From NCBI RefSeq assembly GCF_000153485.2, contig NC_018721.1, positions 806,001 to 870,000 on the forward strand: a DNA stretch of 64,000 bases, in the 5' to 3' direction. The notes under the pieces were generated by a model. That model worked only from the letters and a program-made list of their open reading frames with translations. It was not told where the DNA came from and searched no databases. Made by a program: the position numbers and the translations under genes. This document shows, piece by piece, positions 1-9,976 of this stretch. The first letter of the stretch is position 1, and the number at the start of each line of letters is the position of its first letter. Source of the stretch: Psychroflexus torquis ATCC 700755. Its GTDB lineage: Bacteria > Bacteroidota > Bacteroidia > Flavobacteriales > Flavobacteriaceae.

Positions 1-1909
1 GCGCACGCCCAATTACATCGGTTCTGTAAAAGTGATGTTAGTCGCTGGAAATCCAGAGGAACAGAGTTATGGAAGTGTGGATAAAGTGATGAAGATAAAA
101 CAGCCCTTGATGCTGCTAACTTCAGTACCGAGGAAATTATCACCTGGAGAAGAAGTAAGAGTTCCTGTCACTATTTTTGTGATGGACGATAAGCTTAAGT
201 CTATCCAAGTAAGTGTAAAAAACCACGACCAACTTCAATTAATTGGTGAGGCGACACAAGAACTCCAAGTTTCTGAAACTGGTGAATATCTAGTGTATTT
301 CGATTTTAAAGTTAGCGATGATTTACGTCCGCAAAAAATTAAGATCCAAGCCAAATCAGGAAATGAACTAGCTTATAACGACGTTGAAGTCGATGTTATT
401 AATCCAAATCCTGTGAGTTCCACTGTTCGCAAACTCGAACTTAAAGAAAATGAACAGAAAGAATTGGAATTAAGCACTTTTGGTACGCCGGGCACAAATT
501 CTACACGTATCAGTTTTAGTGCATTTCCTCCAATGAATTTAGAAAAGAGATTGCATTACTTAACCTCTTATCCGCATGGGTGTGTAGAGCAAGTCACTTC
601 CAAAGCGTTTCCTCAGTTATTTTTATCAGACATTGTCGATTTAGATGTACCACAGGAAAATCAACTGAAGGAACAGGTTCAAAAAACCATTCAGAAGATA
701 AATAGATACCAAGCAATTTCTGGAGGAATCGCCTATTGGCCAGGCGGAGACCCCGACAAATGGACTACCAATTACGTGGGGCATTTCATGTTGGAAGCCA
801 AAGAGAAATCTTATCAATTGCCTTTTGGTTTCCTTTCCAAATGGAAGAGCTACCAAAAAGAAGAGGCTAGAAAATGGACAGAAACACCTAGAGAAAGTGA
901 TTTTGTACAAGCCTATCGCTTATACACTTTAGTCTTAGCTGGTGAAGCAGAAGTTGCTGCGATGAATCGCTTGAAAAACAAAAGTGATTTAAGCAGCCAG
1001 GCCAAAGCAAGATTGGCGTTAGCTTATGCCAGATTAGGACAAGAGTCTACTGCTAAAAAACTAGTACAAGAATTTAGTAATTCGCAAATAAGCGAAACTG
1101 AATACCGATATACGTATGGCTCTAAACTTCGGGACTTAGCTATGATACTGGAAACGTATGTGTCTATAAAAGATAAAAAAATGAACAGCTTAGCTGAAGA
1201 AGTGTCCCAGATCCTTTCTTCAGACCAATGGTTGCATACCCATGAAACGGCTTATGCGTTACTCGCCATGTCCAAATACATCAAGTATAAAGGGGGTAAA
1301 GAGCTAGATTTTAACTATCAAGTGAATGGAAAGACCACTCCTGTAAACTCTTCAAAAGGAATTTATCAAACCAACTTGGAAGTAGATTCAGCATCAAAAA
1401 TCCAGCTTTCAGTTCAAAATAATAAAGAAGGGAGTTTGTTTGTCAATATTTTACAATCTGGGCAGTTACCTATCGGTGAGGAACAAGCTTCTTCTAGAAA
1501 TCTTAGGGTCACCACACAATATTCAGATGTGAATAAAGAGCCTATTGATATTAAAAACCTAAAGCAAGGAACAGAAGTCACGCTAAGACTGAAAGTAGTT
1601 AACGAATCGAATTCCTATTTGAATGAGGTAGCACTAAGTCAATTTATCCCAAGTGGTTGGGAAATTATCGATACTCAATTTACCGATTTTAAGAGTGGTA
1701 GTTTTGAAAATGCCAATCATGTAGATGTCCGTGATGATCGGGTATATATATACTTTGATTTGAAAGCTAGAAAATCGACTTACTTTGAAATTAAAGTCAA
1801 TGCGTCTTATCTCGGAGAATACTATTTACCAGGAACTCAAGTTGAAGCCATGTATAGCGGAAATCACTTTGCACGAACTCAAGGACAATGGATTCAAGTT
1901 GTGGACTAA
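1..1909 (+). CDS. alpha-2-macroglobulin family protein, C-terminal part (5' end outside window)
   Basis: The reading frame is open from base 2, so the gene begins before the window and only about 635 C-terminal residues are seen. The diagnostic feature is the thioester motif GCVEQ (Cys codon at 581-583, Gln codon at 590-592), preceded by YPH as in bacterial alpha-2-macroglobulins. An alpha-helical thioester domain and a beta-rich receptor-binding-like domain follow. Bacterial homologues (YfhM type) are envelope lipoproteins thought to trap foreign proteases and are classically paired with pbpC, which lies 63 bp downstream on the same strand. The presence of the Cys and Gln suggests a working thioester. 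The family call is firm; the protease-trapping role is inferred from the family. Confidence 0.9.
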   Translation, partial: RTPNYIGSVKVMLVAGNPEEQSYGSVDKVMKIKQPLMLLTSVPRKLSPGEEVRVPVTIFVMDDKLKSIQVSVKNHDQLQLIGEATQELQVSETGEYLVYFDFKVSDDLRPQKIKIQAKSGNELAYNDVEVDVINPNPVSSTVRKLELKENEQKELELSTFGTPGTNSTRISFSAFPPMNLEKRLHYLTSYPHGCVEQVTSKAFPQLFLSDIVDLDVPQENQLKEQVQKTIQKINRYQAISGGIAYWPGGDPDKWTTNYVGHFMLEAKEKSYQLPFGFLSKWKSYQKEEARKWTETPRESDFVQAYRLYTLVLAGEAEVAAMNRLKNKSDLSSQAKARLALAYARLGQESTAKKLVQEFSNSQISETEYRYTYGSKLRDLAMILETYVSIKDKKMNSLAEEVSQILSSDQWLHTHETAYALLAMSKYIKYKGGKELDFNYQVNGKTTPVNSSKGIYQTNLEVDSASKIQLSVQNNKEGSLFVNILQSGQLPIGEEQASSRNLRVTTQYSDVNKEPIDIKNLKQGTEVTLRLKVVNESNSYLNEVALSQFIPSGWEIIDTQFTDFKSGSFENANHVDVRDDRVYIYFDLKARKSTYFEIKVNASYLGEYYLPGTQVEAMYSGNHFARTQGQWIQVVD

Positions 1910-1972
1910 TGCAAGTCGCAAAAATACGGTAATGAGCTGCTTGGCTGTTCGAAAAAGTAGAAAAGATAACTC

Positions 1973-4315
1973 ATGAAACAACTTTCAAAACGGAAATGGC
2001 TTATTGGCGTATTGCTCTTTGTCGTTTTAGTGTGGTGGTTTAGTTTACCCAAAGTTTTGTTTAGCGATCCCATCTCTTGTGTTGTCAACGATCAGGATGG
2101 CAATTTACTAGGAGCTCGAATTGCAGACGATGGGCAATGGCGATTTCCGAGTGCAGAAGAGGTTCCCGGAAAATTTGAGCAAGCCATTGTTCATTTTGAA
2201 GATGAATATTTCTACTGGCATACTGGCTTCAATCCTATTTCCATGGCTAAAGCATTTTATTCCAACTTAACGAGTTCAACCAAAAGAGGTGGAAGTACGT
2301 TGACACAACAAGTGATTCGCCTTTCCAGAAAAAATAAGCAACGAAGCTATACCGAGAAAATTATCGAATTGGTACAAGCCACTCGATTAGAATTAAAGTT
2401 GAGCAAAAAAGAAATCCTACTACACTACTCTGCTTACGCCCCTTTCGGCGGAAATGTGGTAGGACTAGAAGCAGCGAGCTGGCGGTATTTTGGGATTTCA
2501 CCACAGCAATTAACGTGGGGACAAGCCTCTGCTTTGGCCGTTTTACCTAACTCACCAAGTATCATTTATCCAGGGAAAAACGATAAGCAATTCCTAAATA
2601 AACGCAACGCTCTTTTAAAAAAACTAGTTTCAAAAGAAGTTATCGATGAAGAAACCTATCAGCTTTCACTTTTAGAAAGCTTGCCTAGTACGCCTCTACC
2701 CTTGCCAAATCAAGCTTTTCATTTTGTTGATTTTGTATGTCAACAAGACCAAGAGGACGTGATGGCAAGCAGTATTCAATATCAACTTCAGCAAAAAGCC
2801 AATCAAATTACCGACAAACATCAGCGAGCACTTCAAAAGAATAACATTTATAATCTATCCTTAATTGTGGTAGAAAATAAAACCAGAAAAGTCTTGGCTT
2901 ATGTAGGAAATACAAGTACTCCAAAAAGTCCTTTTCGCTATGTGGATATGATGCAAGCCAAACGAAGTACGGGAAGCACCTTAAAGCCCTTTTTATATGC
3001 GGCGGCATTAGAGGAAAGTCAGATTTTACCAACCTCCCTATTACAAGATGTTCCTGTGAGTTTTAATGGATACCGCCCTAAAAATTTCAATGAAAAATTC
3101 CATGGATTGGTTCCTGCACATCAAGCACTAAGCCGCTCCTTGAATGTTCCTTTTGTAAATGTATTGCAGGACTATGGTCTACCTCTTTTTTATGAAAATT
3201 TACGAGATGCCGGATTACAACAAATTAATAAAGGAGTCGATCACTACGGATTAACCTTGATTTTAGGAGGGGCAGAGGTCAGTTTATGGGAATTGACGCA
3301 AGCCTTTGTCAATTTCAAAGACGTGTATTCCACCTATGTAACGTCTTCCAGTCAATACTCCACTGGTGAAATTCAAAATCTGACTATTAACGCCTCTGGT
3401 TCAAGCACAAAACAGGAGTTAGATTATAAACCTTCCAATTGGCATGCCTCATCAGTCTATTTTACCTTAAAGGCGATGATGGAACTGGAGCGCCCAGAAG
3501 ATTTCAATTTTGGAGCTATTTTAGGAAATGACCAGCAAATCGCCTGGAAAACGGGAACAAGTTATGGCTTTAAAGATGCCTGGTCCATCGGGATGAATAA
3601 AGAGTATACCGTTGGCGTTTGGGTAGGCAATGCCGATACCGAAGGAAGACCAAATCTTACGGGCATAAAAGCCGCCGCACCAATTATGTTTGACGTCTTT
3701 AAAGAACTTCCCAAAAGCCAAGATTGGCTACTTCCTCCTTATGACGATGTAAAACAAGTAAACCTATGCCCTTTTAGCGGAATGCCGAAAAGTAAGGCAT
3801 GTGATGAAAGTGAACTCTTATGGATTCCCTCCCACTCAAAAGCCTTGCAGCAGTGCACCTATCACACAGAAATAAGTGTAGACGAAACGGAACGTTATGA
3901 AGTCAAAAATAATTGCTATCCCCTTTCAAAAATGAAAAAGAAATCCTTTGTTGAACTCTCCCCAATTGAAAAGCATTTCACACAGACTATGGGTTTTAAA
4001 ACACCTCCTCCACTCCACCCCAATTGTGGTGAAGTTACCGATGAACAGGAGTTGATGGAATTTATATTTCCAAGAAAAAATGAACGGATTCTACTCCCCA
4101 AAAGTTTTGAGGGAACCAATGAGGAAGTTGTCCTCCAGTTGGCACATTCCAAAAACACAGAAGTCCATTGGTATATCGATGAACGTTACCTCACCACGAC
4201 CACAGAGCTACATGAAACCAGTATTCATCTCCCACCAGGTCGCTACCAAATAAGTGTTGTTGACGAAAAGGGTCACTTTCTAAAGCAAGACGTTTTGGTT
4301 GAGAAGACACTGTAA
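1973..4315 (+). CDS. pbpC: penicillin-binding protein 1C (glycosyltransferase/transpeptidase)
   Basis: A 780-residue class A PBP. An N-terminal membrane anchor (about residues 8-25) is followed by a GT51 glycosyltransferase domain, with the catalytic Glu in FEDEYFYWHTG (75-85) and GGSTLTQQ (106-113). The transpeptidase domain has S335-T-L-K, S389-L-N and K526-T-G. The last 160 or so residues match the BiPBP_C-type tail of PBP1C. It would polymerise and crosslink peptidoglycan from the cytoplasmic membrane. It follows the alpha-2-macroglobulin gene, the usual YfhM-PbpC pairing in which the trap protein is thought to guard the wall when it is repaired after attack. The last 384 bp are duplicated, about 97% identical, at 14623-15006. 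Confidence 0.93.
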   Translation: MKQLSKRKWLIGVLLFVVLVWWFSLPKVLFSDPISCVVNDQDGNLLGARIADDGQWRFPSAEEVPGKFEQAIVHFEDEYFYWHTGFNPISMAKAFYSNLTSSTKRGGSTLTQQVIRLSRKNKQRSYTEKIIELVQATRLELKLSKKEILLHYSAYAPFGGNVVGLEAASWRYFGISPQQLTWGQASALAVLPNSPSIIYPGKNDKQFLNKRNALLKKLVSKEVIDEETYQLSLLESLPSTPLPLPNQAFHFVDFVCQQDQEDVMASSIQYQLQQKANQITDKHQRALQKNNIYNLSLIVVENKTRKVLAYVGNTSTPKSPFRYVDMMQAKRSTGSTLKPFLYAAALEESQILPTSLLQDVPVSFNGYRPKNFNEKFHGLVPAHQALSRSLNVPFVNVLQDYGLPLFYENLRDAGLQQINKGVDHYGLTLILGGAEVSLWELTQAFVNFKDVYSTYVTSSSQYSTGEIQNLTINASGSSTKQELDYKPSNWHASSVYFTLKAMMELERPEDFNFGAILGNDQQIAWKTGTSYGFKDAWSIGMNKEYTVGVWVGNADTEGRPNLTGIKAAAPIMFDVFKELPKSQDWLLPPYDDVKQVNLCPFSGMPKSKACDESELLWIPSHSKALQQCTYHTEISVDETERYEVKNNCYPLSKMKKKSFVELSPIEKHFTQTMGFKTPPPLHPNCGEVTDEQELMEFIFPRKNERILLPKSFEGTNEEVVLQLAHSKNTEVHWYIDERYLTTTTELHETSIHLPPGRYQISVVDEKGHFLKQDVLVEKTL

Positions 4316-4600
4316 ATAGCTGTAATATATTATAGATACTATTTGGGCGTTCCAACCTGCTGTCCGTTTCTAGTCCGCAAGCCAAAAGCTGGAGAGTCTA
4401 GGGCTGTAAAGGAGCTTCTTAGGGCGCTCTCCACAGCCAAGATTCTCTCACTTTTGACTTTTACGGGCTAACCACTTCCATCACGAACGCAAAAAACTAT
4501 CTCCTCCAGAATTCGAAGGAAAACGTAAAACCATAAATTTAATAGTTCTCATATCCTTAAACAGATAAAGTCATTTACAGAAGCTTGAGTTATGAGAATA
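4316..4600. repeat. pbpC-distal spacer, copy A, with a hairpin-rich GGGCGTT element (about 4340-4493)
   Basis: No gene is seen here. From about 4340 the spacer holds a G/C-richer element opening ATTTGGGCGTT and closing CTTCCATCACGAACGC, with internal complementary stretches. The same element recurs at about 15060-15215 as part of the large duplication. A diverged relative in the opposite orientation lies at about 43705-43831. From memory, similar hairpin-rich intergenic elements are widespread downstream of flavobacterial genes; that is not checked here. Copy A lacks the MITE end found in copy B. Confidence 0.6.
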
Positions 4601-4637
4601 AAAAAATGAAACTAGGCAAACCTAGTTTCATTTTTTT
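4601..4637 (+). terminator. intrinsic terminator
   Basis: An A-rich run leads into a perfect 11-bp stem (ATGAAACTAGG at 4606-4616 with its complement at 4621-4631), a CAAA loop and a T tract. It lies between copy A of the spacer and the cocE remnant and would stop pbpC transcripts. It has no counterpart in the copy-B spacer, so it was brought or formed on this side only. Confidence 0.75.
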
Positions 4638-4762
4638 CAAGAACCCCCTATAATTTCAATACATGGGTAAATGGAGAACGCCGTCTGCTTAAGGCAAAAA
4701 GGGCTTATGATTATATAAAGCAAGGCTACGCCTATGTCGTCCATAATGAGAACTGTAAATAG
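4631..4762 (+). pseudogene. fragment of a CocE/NonD (peptidase S15-like) hydrolase gene
   Basis: The frame 4631-4762 translates to about 43 residues ([15 protein letters not shown] then AYDYIKQGYAYVVHNEN) that align without gaps to about residues 68-107 of the intact hydrolase at 15423-17306 ([14 protein letters not shown] then [17 protein letters not shown]). It lacks the start, the catalytic serine and most of the protein. It sits downstream of pbpC and its spacer, the position the intact gene holds relative to the second pbpC tail, so it is the left-hand scrap of a duplicated locus. Confidence 0.85.
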
Positions 4763-4946
4763 TGGAAGTGATTCCAACTTCTTCGTTGTAGTCTCTTTAG
4801 CGATTTAGTTTAGGGAGATGAATAATTAATAGTATAAGGTTGATATCCTTATCACTGATGAATTTCTCTATAGGAATGAAAAAATCTATAAGTTAATCTC
4901 ATTCAAAAGAAGGAATGCCTAGCTTTAAAATAAGACTACTTTTCTT
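4763..4946. other. intergenic, junction between duplicated scrap and catabolic block
   Basis: AT-rich, with no convincing ORF, hairpin or repeat. The left junction of the catabolic block must lie here or just upstream. Confidence 0.4.
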
Positions 4947-5717
4947 TTATTGAGAGGTCCATCCACCATCCAGAGTAAAGGAAGAACCTGTGATGGCCGA
5001 TGAGTTTTCTGCAGCCAAAAATAAGGCAAGTTCGGAGATCTTTTCTTCAGGAATAAATTCCTTCACCGCCTGCTTTTTAAGCATTACTTTTTGGATTACA
5101 TCTTCTTCAGATAATCCATGGGCTTTACTTTGATCTTTTATCTGTCCTTCTACCAGCGGAGTTTTAACATAACCAGGACAAATGGCATTACAAGTTATAT
5201 TAGACCCAGCACCTTCTAAGCCTAGCACTTTAGTAAGTCCTAAGATCCCGTGTTTTGAAGATACATAAGCCGATTTATATTCAGAAGCCCTTAAACCATG
5301 CACAGAAGAAATATTTATAATTCTTCCAAATCCACTTTTCTTCATTCCACCCCATACTGCCTTAGAAGCAATAAAGGCTGAGGTAAGATTCACAGCAATG
5401 ATTGAGTTCCATTTTTCTAAAGGAAATTCATCTACAGGAGAAACAAATTGAATTCCTGCATTATTGATAAGTACATCAACAGCACCAAAGGTTTCAAATG
5501 TCTTTTTCACAAGATTTTCTACCTCATTAGGGTGCATAAGGTTAGCATTGGAAAAGCTAGTTTCTACATTATATTTAACTGCTGCTTCCTTGGCTATTTC
5601 TAAGCCATTGGTTTCCAGACCGTGGAACATAATTTTGTAACCCGCTTGAGCGAAGGCAATTGCAATACTATACCCTATCCCGCTAGTACTTCCTGTAATC
5701 AATGCTGTTCTAACCAT
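4947..5717 (-). CDS. bdhA: 3-hydroxybutyrate dehydrogenase-like short-chain dehydrogenase
   Basis: A 256-residue classical SDR with the cofactor motif TGSTSGIG (8-15), NNAG (86-89) and the catalytic Ser138, Tyr151 and Lys155. The C-terminus LDGGWTSQ is characteristic of D-3-hydroxybutyrate dehydrogenases, which oxidise 3-hydroxybutyrate to acetoacetate with NAD+ in the cytoplasm. It is the last gene of the minus-strand operon and its ATG overlaps the stop of the upstream hydrolase gene by 8 nt, so the two are probably translated together. Combined with a symporter, an acyl-CoA ligase and two ester hydrolases, it suggests use of a hydroxy-acid or its esters. Other SDR substrates remain possible. 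Confidence 0.8.
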   Translation of the reverse strand: MVRTALITGSTSGIGYSIAIAFAQAGYKIMFHGLETNGLEIAKEAAVKYNVETSFSNANLMHPNEVENLVKKTFETFGAVDVLINNAGIQFVSPVDEFPLEKWNSIIAVNLTSAFIASKAVWGGMKKSGFGRIINISSVHGLRASEYKSAYVSSKHGILGLTKVLGLEGAGSNITCNAICPGYVKTPLVEGQIKDQSKAHGLSEEDVIQKVMLKKQAVKEFIPEEKISELALFLAAENSSAITGSSFTLDGGWTSQ

Positions 5718-6504
5718 TGTTTAAAAAGTTTAAAATTATCTTATTAAATTCTTCAGGTTGATCCATGGTTACCCCGTGTCTTGATTGGCTTATCACTTCC
5801 ACTTTAGAATTTTTCATTTTTTTAGCGTAAGCCTCTTTCAATGATACGGGAGTATAATCCAGTTCTGAAGCTATGACCAATGTTGGAACGCTTATCTCCT
5901 TAATTTTACTTCCTATTCCCCATTCCATCAAAGTAATAAATGAGTTGAAGTAGGCCTCAACACTATTTTTTTTTGTCCTTTCATAAAAGGTATTTCTAAG
6001 TTGTATTTGGCTATCTTCTGGAAACATACCGACCGCTATTTCCTCGGCCAAAGGTTCTATCCCAAAATTTCGAAGGGTCTTGGTTCGCTTTTTTATCATG
6101 TCTTTACCCATTTCACCTAAATCATTAAAATCTGGTGCTGTATTTACTATAATGAGTTTAGAGATTAATTCGGGATGTTTCACTACCATTTCAAAAGCGA
6201 CGGCACCTCCCATAGAAAAGCCCACTATTGAACACTTAACTATTTTTAATTTCTGAAGCAAAAGGACAATGTCTTCCGCACACTGAGGAATGCCGTATTC
6301 ATCTCTAGTCTCTGGTTTAGATGAATTTCCGTGCCCTCGAAGATCGGGGGCAATTACCCGAAATTTTTTAGAGAGAATATCTACTTGAAAATCCCAATCA
6401 GCTTTCGTGGAGCCTAGACCATGAAGGAGAAGAATTATTTCTCCTTCACCTTTATCTAGGAATTCAAGCTGTATACTGTTGCTAAGTTTTAAATTTCGGA
6501 TCAT
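5710..6504 (-). CDS. cytoplasmic alpha/beta hydrolase (enol-lactonase/esterase type)
   Basis: A 264-residue alpha/beta hydrolase without a signal peptide. It has the oxyanion HGLGS segment (29-33), the nucleophile elbow G-F-S97-M-G-G, an Asp in SELDYTP near residue 215 and a His in SRHGV near residue 242, so the triad appears complete. The family includes PcaD-type enol-lactonases and small esterases. It lies between the TonB receptor gene (9-bp gap) and the dehydrogenase (8-nt overlap), which points to cleavage of an imported ester or lactone whose product is oxidised by the SDR. The exact substrate is not readable from sequence. Confidence 0.82.
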   Translation of the reverse strand: MIRNLKLSNSIQLEFLDKGEGEIILLLHGLGSTKADWDFQVDILSKKFRVIAPDLRGHGNSSKPETRDEYGIPQCAEDIVLLLQKLKIVKCSIVGFSMGGAVAFEMVVKHPELISKLIIVNTAPDFNDLGEMGKDMIKKRTKTLRNFGIEPLAEEIAVGMFPEDSQIQLRNTFYERTKKNSVEAYFNSFITLMEWGIGSKIKEISVPTLVIASELDYTPVSLKEAYAKKMKNSKVEVISQSRHGVTMDQPEEFNKIILNFLNNG

Positions 6505-6512
6505 AAATGAAT

Positions 6513-9002
6513 TTACATTTTGTTGCTTTTATTTTGACCAAATTGATATTTCAATTCTAAGAGAAACAATCTTCCGATAGACGGTGATGCCACAAATTCT
6601 CTAACTTCAGAATCGAAGATGTTGGTTATAGTAGCCCCAAGGGTTAAATTTTCATTTATATTATAGCCTAGATTTATATCAAAATTTACAAATCCTCCTA
6701 AAGGACCGTAGTTAAAAGTTCTTCCTACTCGTTCATTTTCAACGATTTCATTAATTCCATCTCCGTCGAGATCTTGAGTTTTCGCTGCTACATTAATTCC
6801 TGAGAAGAAATCATATCCCTCAACCCATCTACTGAAAATGGAGCCAAAAAATTTATTTCCAGTGTAATAGTAGCCAAGATTTGCTTTGTGTCTTGGGGTG
6901 TTAATTGGTAAATCTGTTTGGGTCACTATGCCATCTCTATTAGAATCGTTGGCAGAATCATTCTCATCGAGAGAATAATTAAAATAAGAATAATTAAAAG
7001 CCAGCTTATTACTGTCGTTCAAATAATAGTTAAGACCAAGATCTGCACCATAAGTATCCACTTTTCCAAAATTGAGATAAGTAAGGACAAATGCCCCATT
7101 TGCTCCAGGGGTAACATCAGCAATTGGAGTCCCTCCCCTTCTAACTACAGGGTTATCTGTCTGGGCTACATTTAATAATGGGCTTAGAAAATCTTCTGAA
7201 ACATTGTAATAAGCATTTACATCTATAAAGAGCTTATCTCCAAAAAGTTTTCCTTTATATCCAGTTTCTAAGGATCGTATAGTCTCTACACTTAAAGCTT
7301 GAATTTCTGTACCGTCTTGTAAAGTAAATCCTTCTCCATTACCAAGAACTAAACCCCCAAAAAGATTACCGCTTAAGTTTAATATAGATGGAGCTGCAAT
7401 CCCTTTTCCATAAGTAAGTCTAAAACTTCCAAAATCAAAGTTTTTAACCAGAGCTGCTTTAGGAATAAAGTTACCACCATAAAGTTCGTGATTATCATAT
7501 CTTCCTACTAAAAGAATATCAAGGTCAAGACCCTCAACATTGTATTCAAGTTGACCGTAAAGGCCAGTTTGGTCTATAATTATAGCTCCATCCTGATCCA
7601 ACAGATAAGTTCCTTGCGAATCTGCTCTATCTTGTTGGAACTGAGCACCAGCGACGTAAAGGAGGTTGCCAATCTGATTATTATGCTGTGCCTCTGCATT
7701 TAATCTTCGTGAAGCATCTTTAAATACTGCTCCCCTTGGCAAAGTTATTCCCCCCCCGGGAGCACCAGGAATTGGAAGAAAGGCCTCAGTAAAAGAACGG
7801 GCTCGAGCCTCTTCATCCGAAAAACCATTATTTATAAAAGATACATAATTCTGAGTTCTCTGGTTCATAGCATAAGTGTCGTCAGTATTACTCCAATGAT
7901 GATAAACATTTGCAAAAAGACGAGGCGAAACAAATTTAAGCTGGGCGTAGTCTATGCTCCAGTCTTTAATCTGGTTTCTTCCTGCATTGGTTACACCAAT
8001 GCTATTGTTGTTGCTGTGACCGTAGGAAGCAATGAGATCTGATCTATCAGTTAATGAATAATAAGTAGAAGCTCCATATCTTGTTACGGAGAAATCTCGG
8101 TCTAATTCCAGTTCAGGGTATGCCGTTGTCCCTACATAAACGGAATCCACATAATCAAATTCCTCCCCCTGCTGCCTCTCTCCCCAAACTTTATAGGCAA
8201 ATTTATCACTAACAACCTGAGCATGGCGTGCACGCACGTTGAATTGTTTTTGATTTCCACCTGCAAGTGCGATAGTCGTTCCTTCAGATGATCTAGGATC
8301 CTTAGTAATTGTACTTATTAATCCATTATGAGCATTAGGACCATATAATGCTGCATTGGGACCTAAAATAATTTCATTTCGTTCGACATCATCTCTTATA
8401 ATTGTTGAAAAACTTCCAAAAGGTAGCCCTGTTGCTATAAGAGAGGAAATTCTCCCATCTTCCACCTGAAGATTCTTACTATTGAATGCAGAATTAAAGC
8501 CACGAATATTTAGGCCAATGCCTAGAACTCCTGTTCTTACATAGTCAACCCCTTTTTGTCTCGCCGCTAATTCAGCTGGATTACCAGCATATCTCTCGAT
8601 ATCTTCCGAGCTTATGATATTAACAGTGGCTGGAGCCCTCGTTACTTTCTGTAGTCTTCTGTTTGCAGATATAACAACCTCATCCATCATAGATGATGAC
8701 TCAGCAAGGCTGAAATTCTCTACAAGGCTAGACCCTTCTGTAATTATGATTTCACGGGAAATAGTTTTATAACCAATATAAAAAACGTCTAACATGAAAG
8801 TACCAGGGTTAAGATTTTTAAGAATATACTTACCATTAACATCAGTAACGGCACCTACATTAGTCCCCCTTAGTACTACACTAGTCCCTTTCAGAGGCAT
8901 TTCAGTACTAACTTCTGAAACAGTACCACTCACACTGGTTTTTTGAGCAAATGAAGCAATACTCATAATAACGCAAAGCAACATTGAAAAATGAATCTTC
9001 AT
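6513..9002 (-). CDS. TonB-dependent outer-membrane receptor
   Basis: An 829-residue protein with a signal peptide (about 1-19, ending SFAQ), a CarboxypepD_reg-like beta-sandwich (about 20-105), a plug domain (from about 115, with INIRGF-like and EIILGPNAALYGPNAHNG segments) and a C-terminal beta-barrel ending in an aromatic-rich strand (LLELKYQF just before the tail). It would take up a substrate too large or scarce for porins, using TonB energy. No SusD partner is adjacent, so this is not a typical glycan PUL. In the operon it precedes the cytoplasmic hydrolase and the SDR, and is therefore the probable uptake step for the same ester-like substrate. Confidence 0.92.
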   Translation of the reverse strand: MKIHFSMLLCVIMSIASFAQKTSVSGTVSEVSTEMPLKGTSVVLRGTNVGAVTDVNGKYILKNLNPGTFMLDVFYIGYKTISREIIITEGSSLVENFSLAESSSMMDEVVISANRRLQKVTRAPATVNIISSEDIERYAGNPAELAARQKGVDYVRTGVLGIGLNIRGFNSAFNSKNLQVEDGRISSLIATGLPFGSFSTIIRDDVERNEIILGPNAALYGPNAHNGLISTITKDPRSSEGTTIALAGGNQKQFNVRARHAQVVSDKFAYKVWGERQQGEEFDYVDSVYVGTTAYPELELDRDFSVTRYGASTYYSLTDRSDLIASYGHSNNNSIGVTNAGRNQIKDWSIDYAQLKFVSPRLFANVYHHWSNTDDTYAMNQRTQNYVSFINNGFSDEEARARSFTEAFLPIPGAPGGGITLPRGAVFKDASRRLNAEAQHNNQIGNLLYVAGAQFQQDRADSQGTYLLDQDGAIIIDQTGLYGQLEYNVEGLDLDILLVGRYDNHELYGGNFIPKAALVKNFDFGSFRLTYGKGIAAPSILNLSGNLFGGLVLGNGEGFTLQDGTEIQALSVETIRSLETGYKGKLFGDKLFIDVNAYYNVSEDFLSPLLNVAQTDNPVVRRGGTPIADVTPGANGAFVLTYLNFGKVDTYGADLGLNYYLNDSNKLAFNYSYFNYSLDENDSANDSNRDGIVTQTDLPINTPRHKANLGYYYTGNKFFGSIFSRWVEGYDFFSGINVAAKTQDLDGDGINEIVENERVGRTFNYGPLGGFVNFDINLGYNINENLTLGATITNIFDSEVREFVASPSIGRLFLLELKYQFGQNKSNKM

Positions 9003-9131
9003 AATATTTGATTTTAAATTATTTAAGACTAAATTAAGAACCTAATCCAGCTTTATTTAACAAAAAAAAAGATTAGTTTATGTGACTGTAGAATCAAAAA
9101 GTTACTAATGCGGGTTAACTTTATGCTTGAT
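9003..9131. other. short intergenic before the TonB receptor
   Basis: AT-rich, with an A tract (9061-9069). It may hold a secondary promoter for the receptor, but I see no convincing -7/-33 pair and no hairpin. Confidence 0.3.
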
Positions 9132-9971
9132 CTAGTCTGAGAACAAGTGCGACTTAATTTCAGAAAAAAGTTCTGGTATTGTAAACGATAATTTATCGAC
9201 AAACTTTAAATACTCTAAACGGCCTTTATTTGTAAAATGATGCTTTTTAGAGATTTGTATTAAGTCATTTATTAACTTTTTTTCAGAATAATTTCCCAAC
9301 ACGTAATTGGCAAGTGTATTATACCAATGGATCTTTGGAATAAAATCATCCAGTTGCATTACCTCAGCCTCTCTTTCGATTAAATTATACTTGTTAGTGA
9401 TTTTTAGAACATCCTCATACTTTTCTAAGGTTGTGAGCAACATTAAAAAGTTTGAAAAGAAAAATCTCCAACGGTGTTCAAAAACATTCTGCTTATTGCT
9501 GTAAATAAAATTTTTAGCAAAATTCTCAGCGACTTTTAACCGTTTATTTCTTATTAAAGTTCGAATATAATGCGTGGCAAACGAAAGCTTCTGATGGTTG
9601 TCATGAGTTTTTTTAAAAAGATCGTAATTATCAATCATCAAATCGAGAGCCTCTTTATTTTTCTCCTTTTTAAGTAAAATAGCTACAAGGTTATTAATGT
9701 AAAAAAGTTTATCGCTGTTTTCTTGTTTAATTGATAGTTGAGCATAATATTCTGCCTTATCGAGATCATCAAGATTGGAGTGGAGTATCACTCGATTTGC
9801 ATAGTAGTTGAAAAGAATTCGACGGGAGTACATTTGACCCTCATTAAAATAAGTATCAACTTGGTCAAAAACCTTCGTAGCCTTATCATATTCCTTATAG
9901 TTAAAATATAAAAACACTAGACGTACAAAAGCATTGTATCTGTTAAAGCCATCTAGAATATCACTGCTCAT
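9132..9971 (-). CDS. unrecognised helical-repeat (TPR-like) protein, C-terminal part of a split gene
   Basis: 279 residues, almost entirely alpha-helical by composition. The pattern suggests 34-36-residue helical hairpins (for example YNAFVRLVFLYFNYKEYDKA and the stretch ending LDKAEYYAQLSIK). There is no signal peptide and no enzyme motif. Its ATG lies 5 bp beyond the stop of the ORF at 9977-10555. Reading through that stop in the -1 frame gives a continuous helical protein, so the two are probably one gene of about 475 residues that has lost one base near the A run just before the stop. It is sandwiched between the exported hydrolase and the TonB receptor genes. Function unknown. Confidence 0.55.
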   Translation of the reverse strand: MSSDILDGFNRYNAFVRLVFLYFNYKEYDKATKVFDQVDTYFNEGQMYSRRILFNYYANRVILHSNLDDLDKAEYYAQLSIKQENSDKLFYINNLVAILLKKEKNKEALDLMIDNYDLFKKTHDNHQKLSFATHYIRTLIRNKRLKVAENFAKNFIYSNKQNVFEHRWRFFFSNFLMLLTTLEKYEDVLKITNKYNLIEREAEVMQLDDFIPKIHWYNTLANYVLGNYSEKKLINDLIQISKKHHFTNKGRLEYLKFVDKLSFTIPELFSEIKSHLFSD

Positions 9972-9976
9972 AAATT

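Noticed and set aside
641..910. An 89-codon minus-strand ORF inside the alpha-2-macroglobulin gene
   Set aside because: Antisense to a strongly supported gene and without features; shadow.
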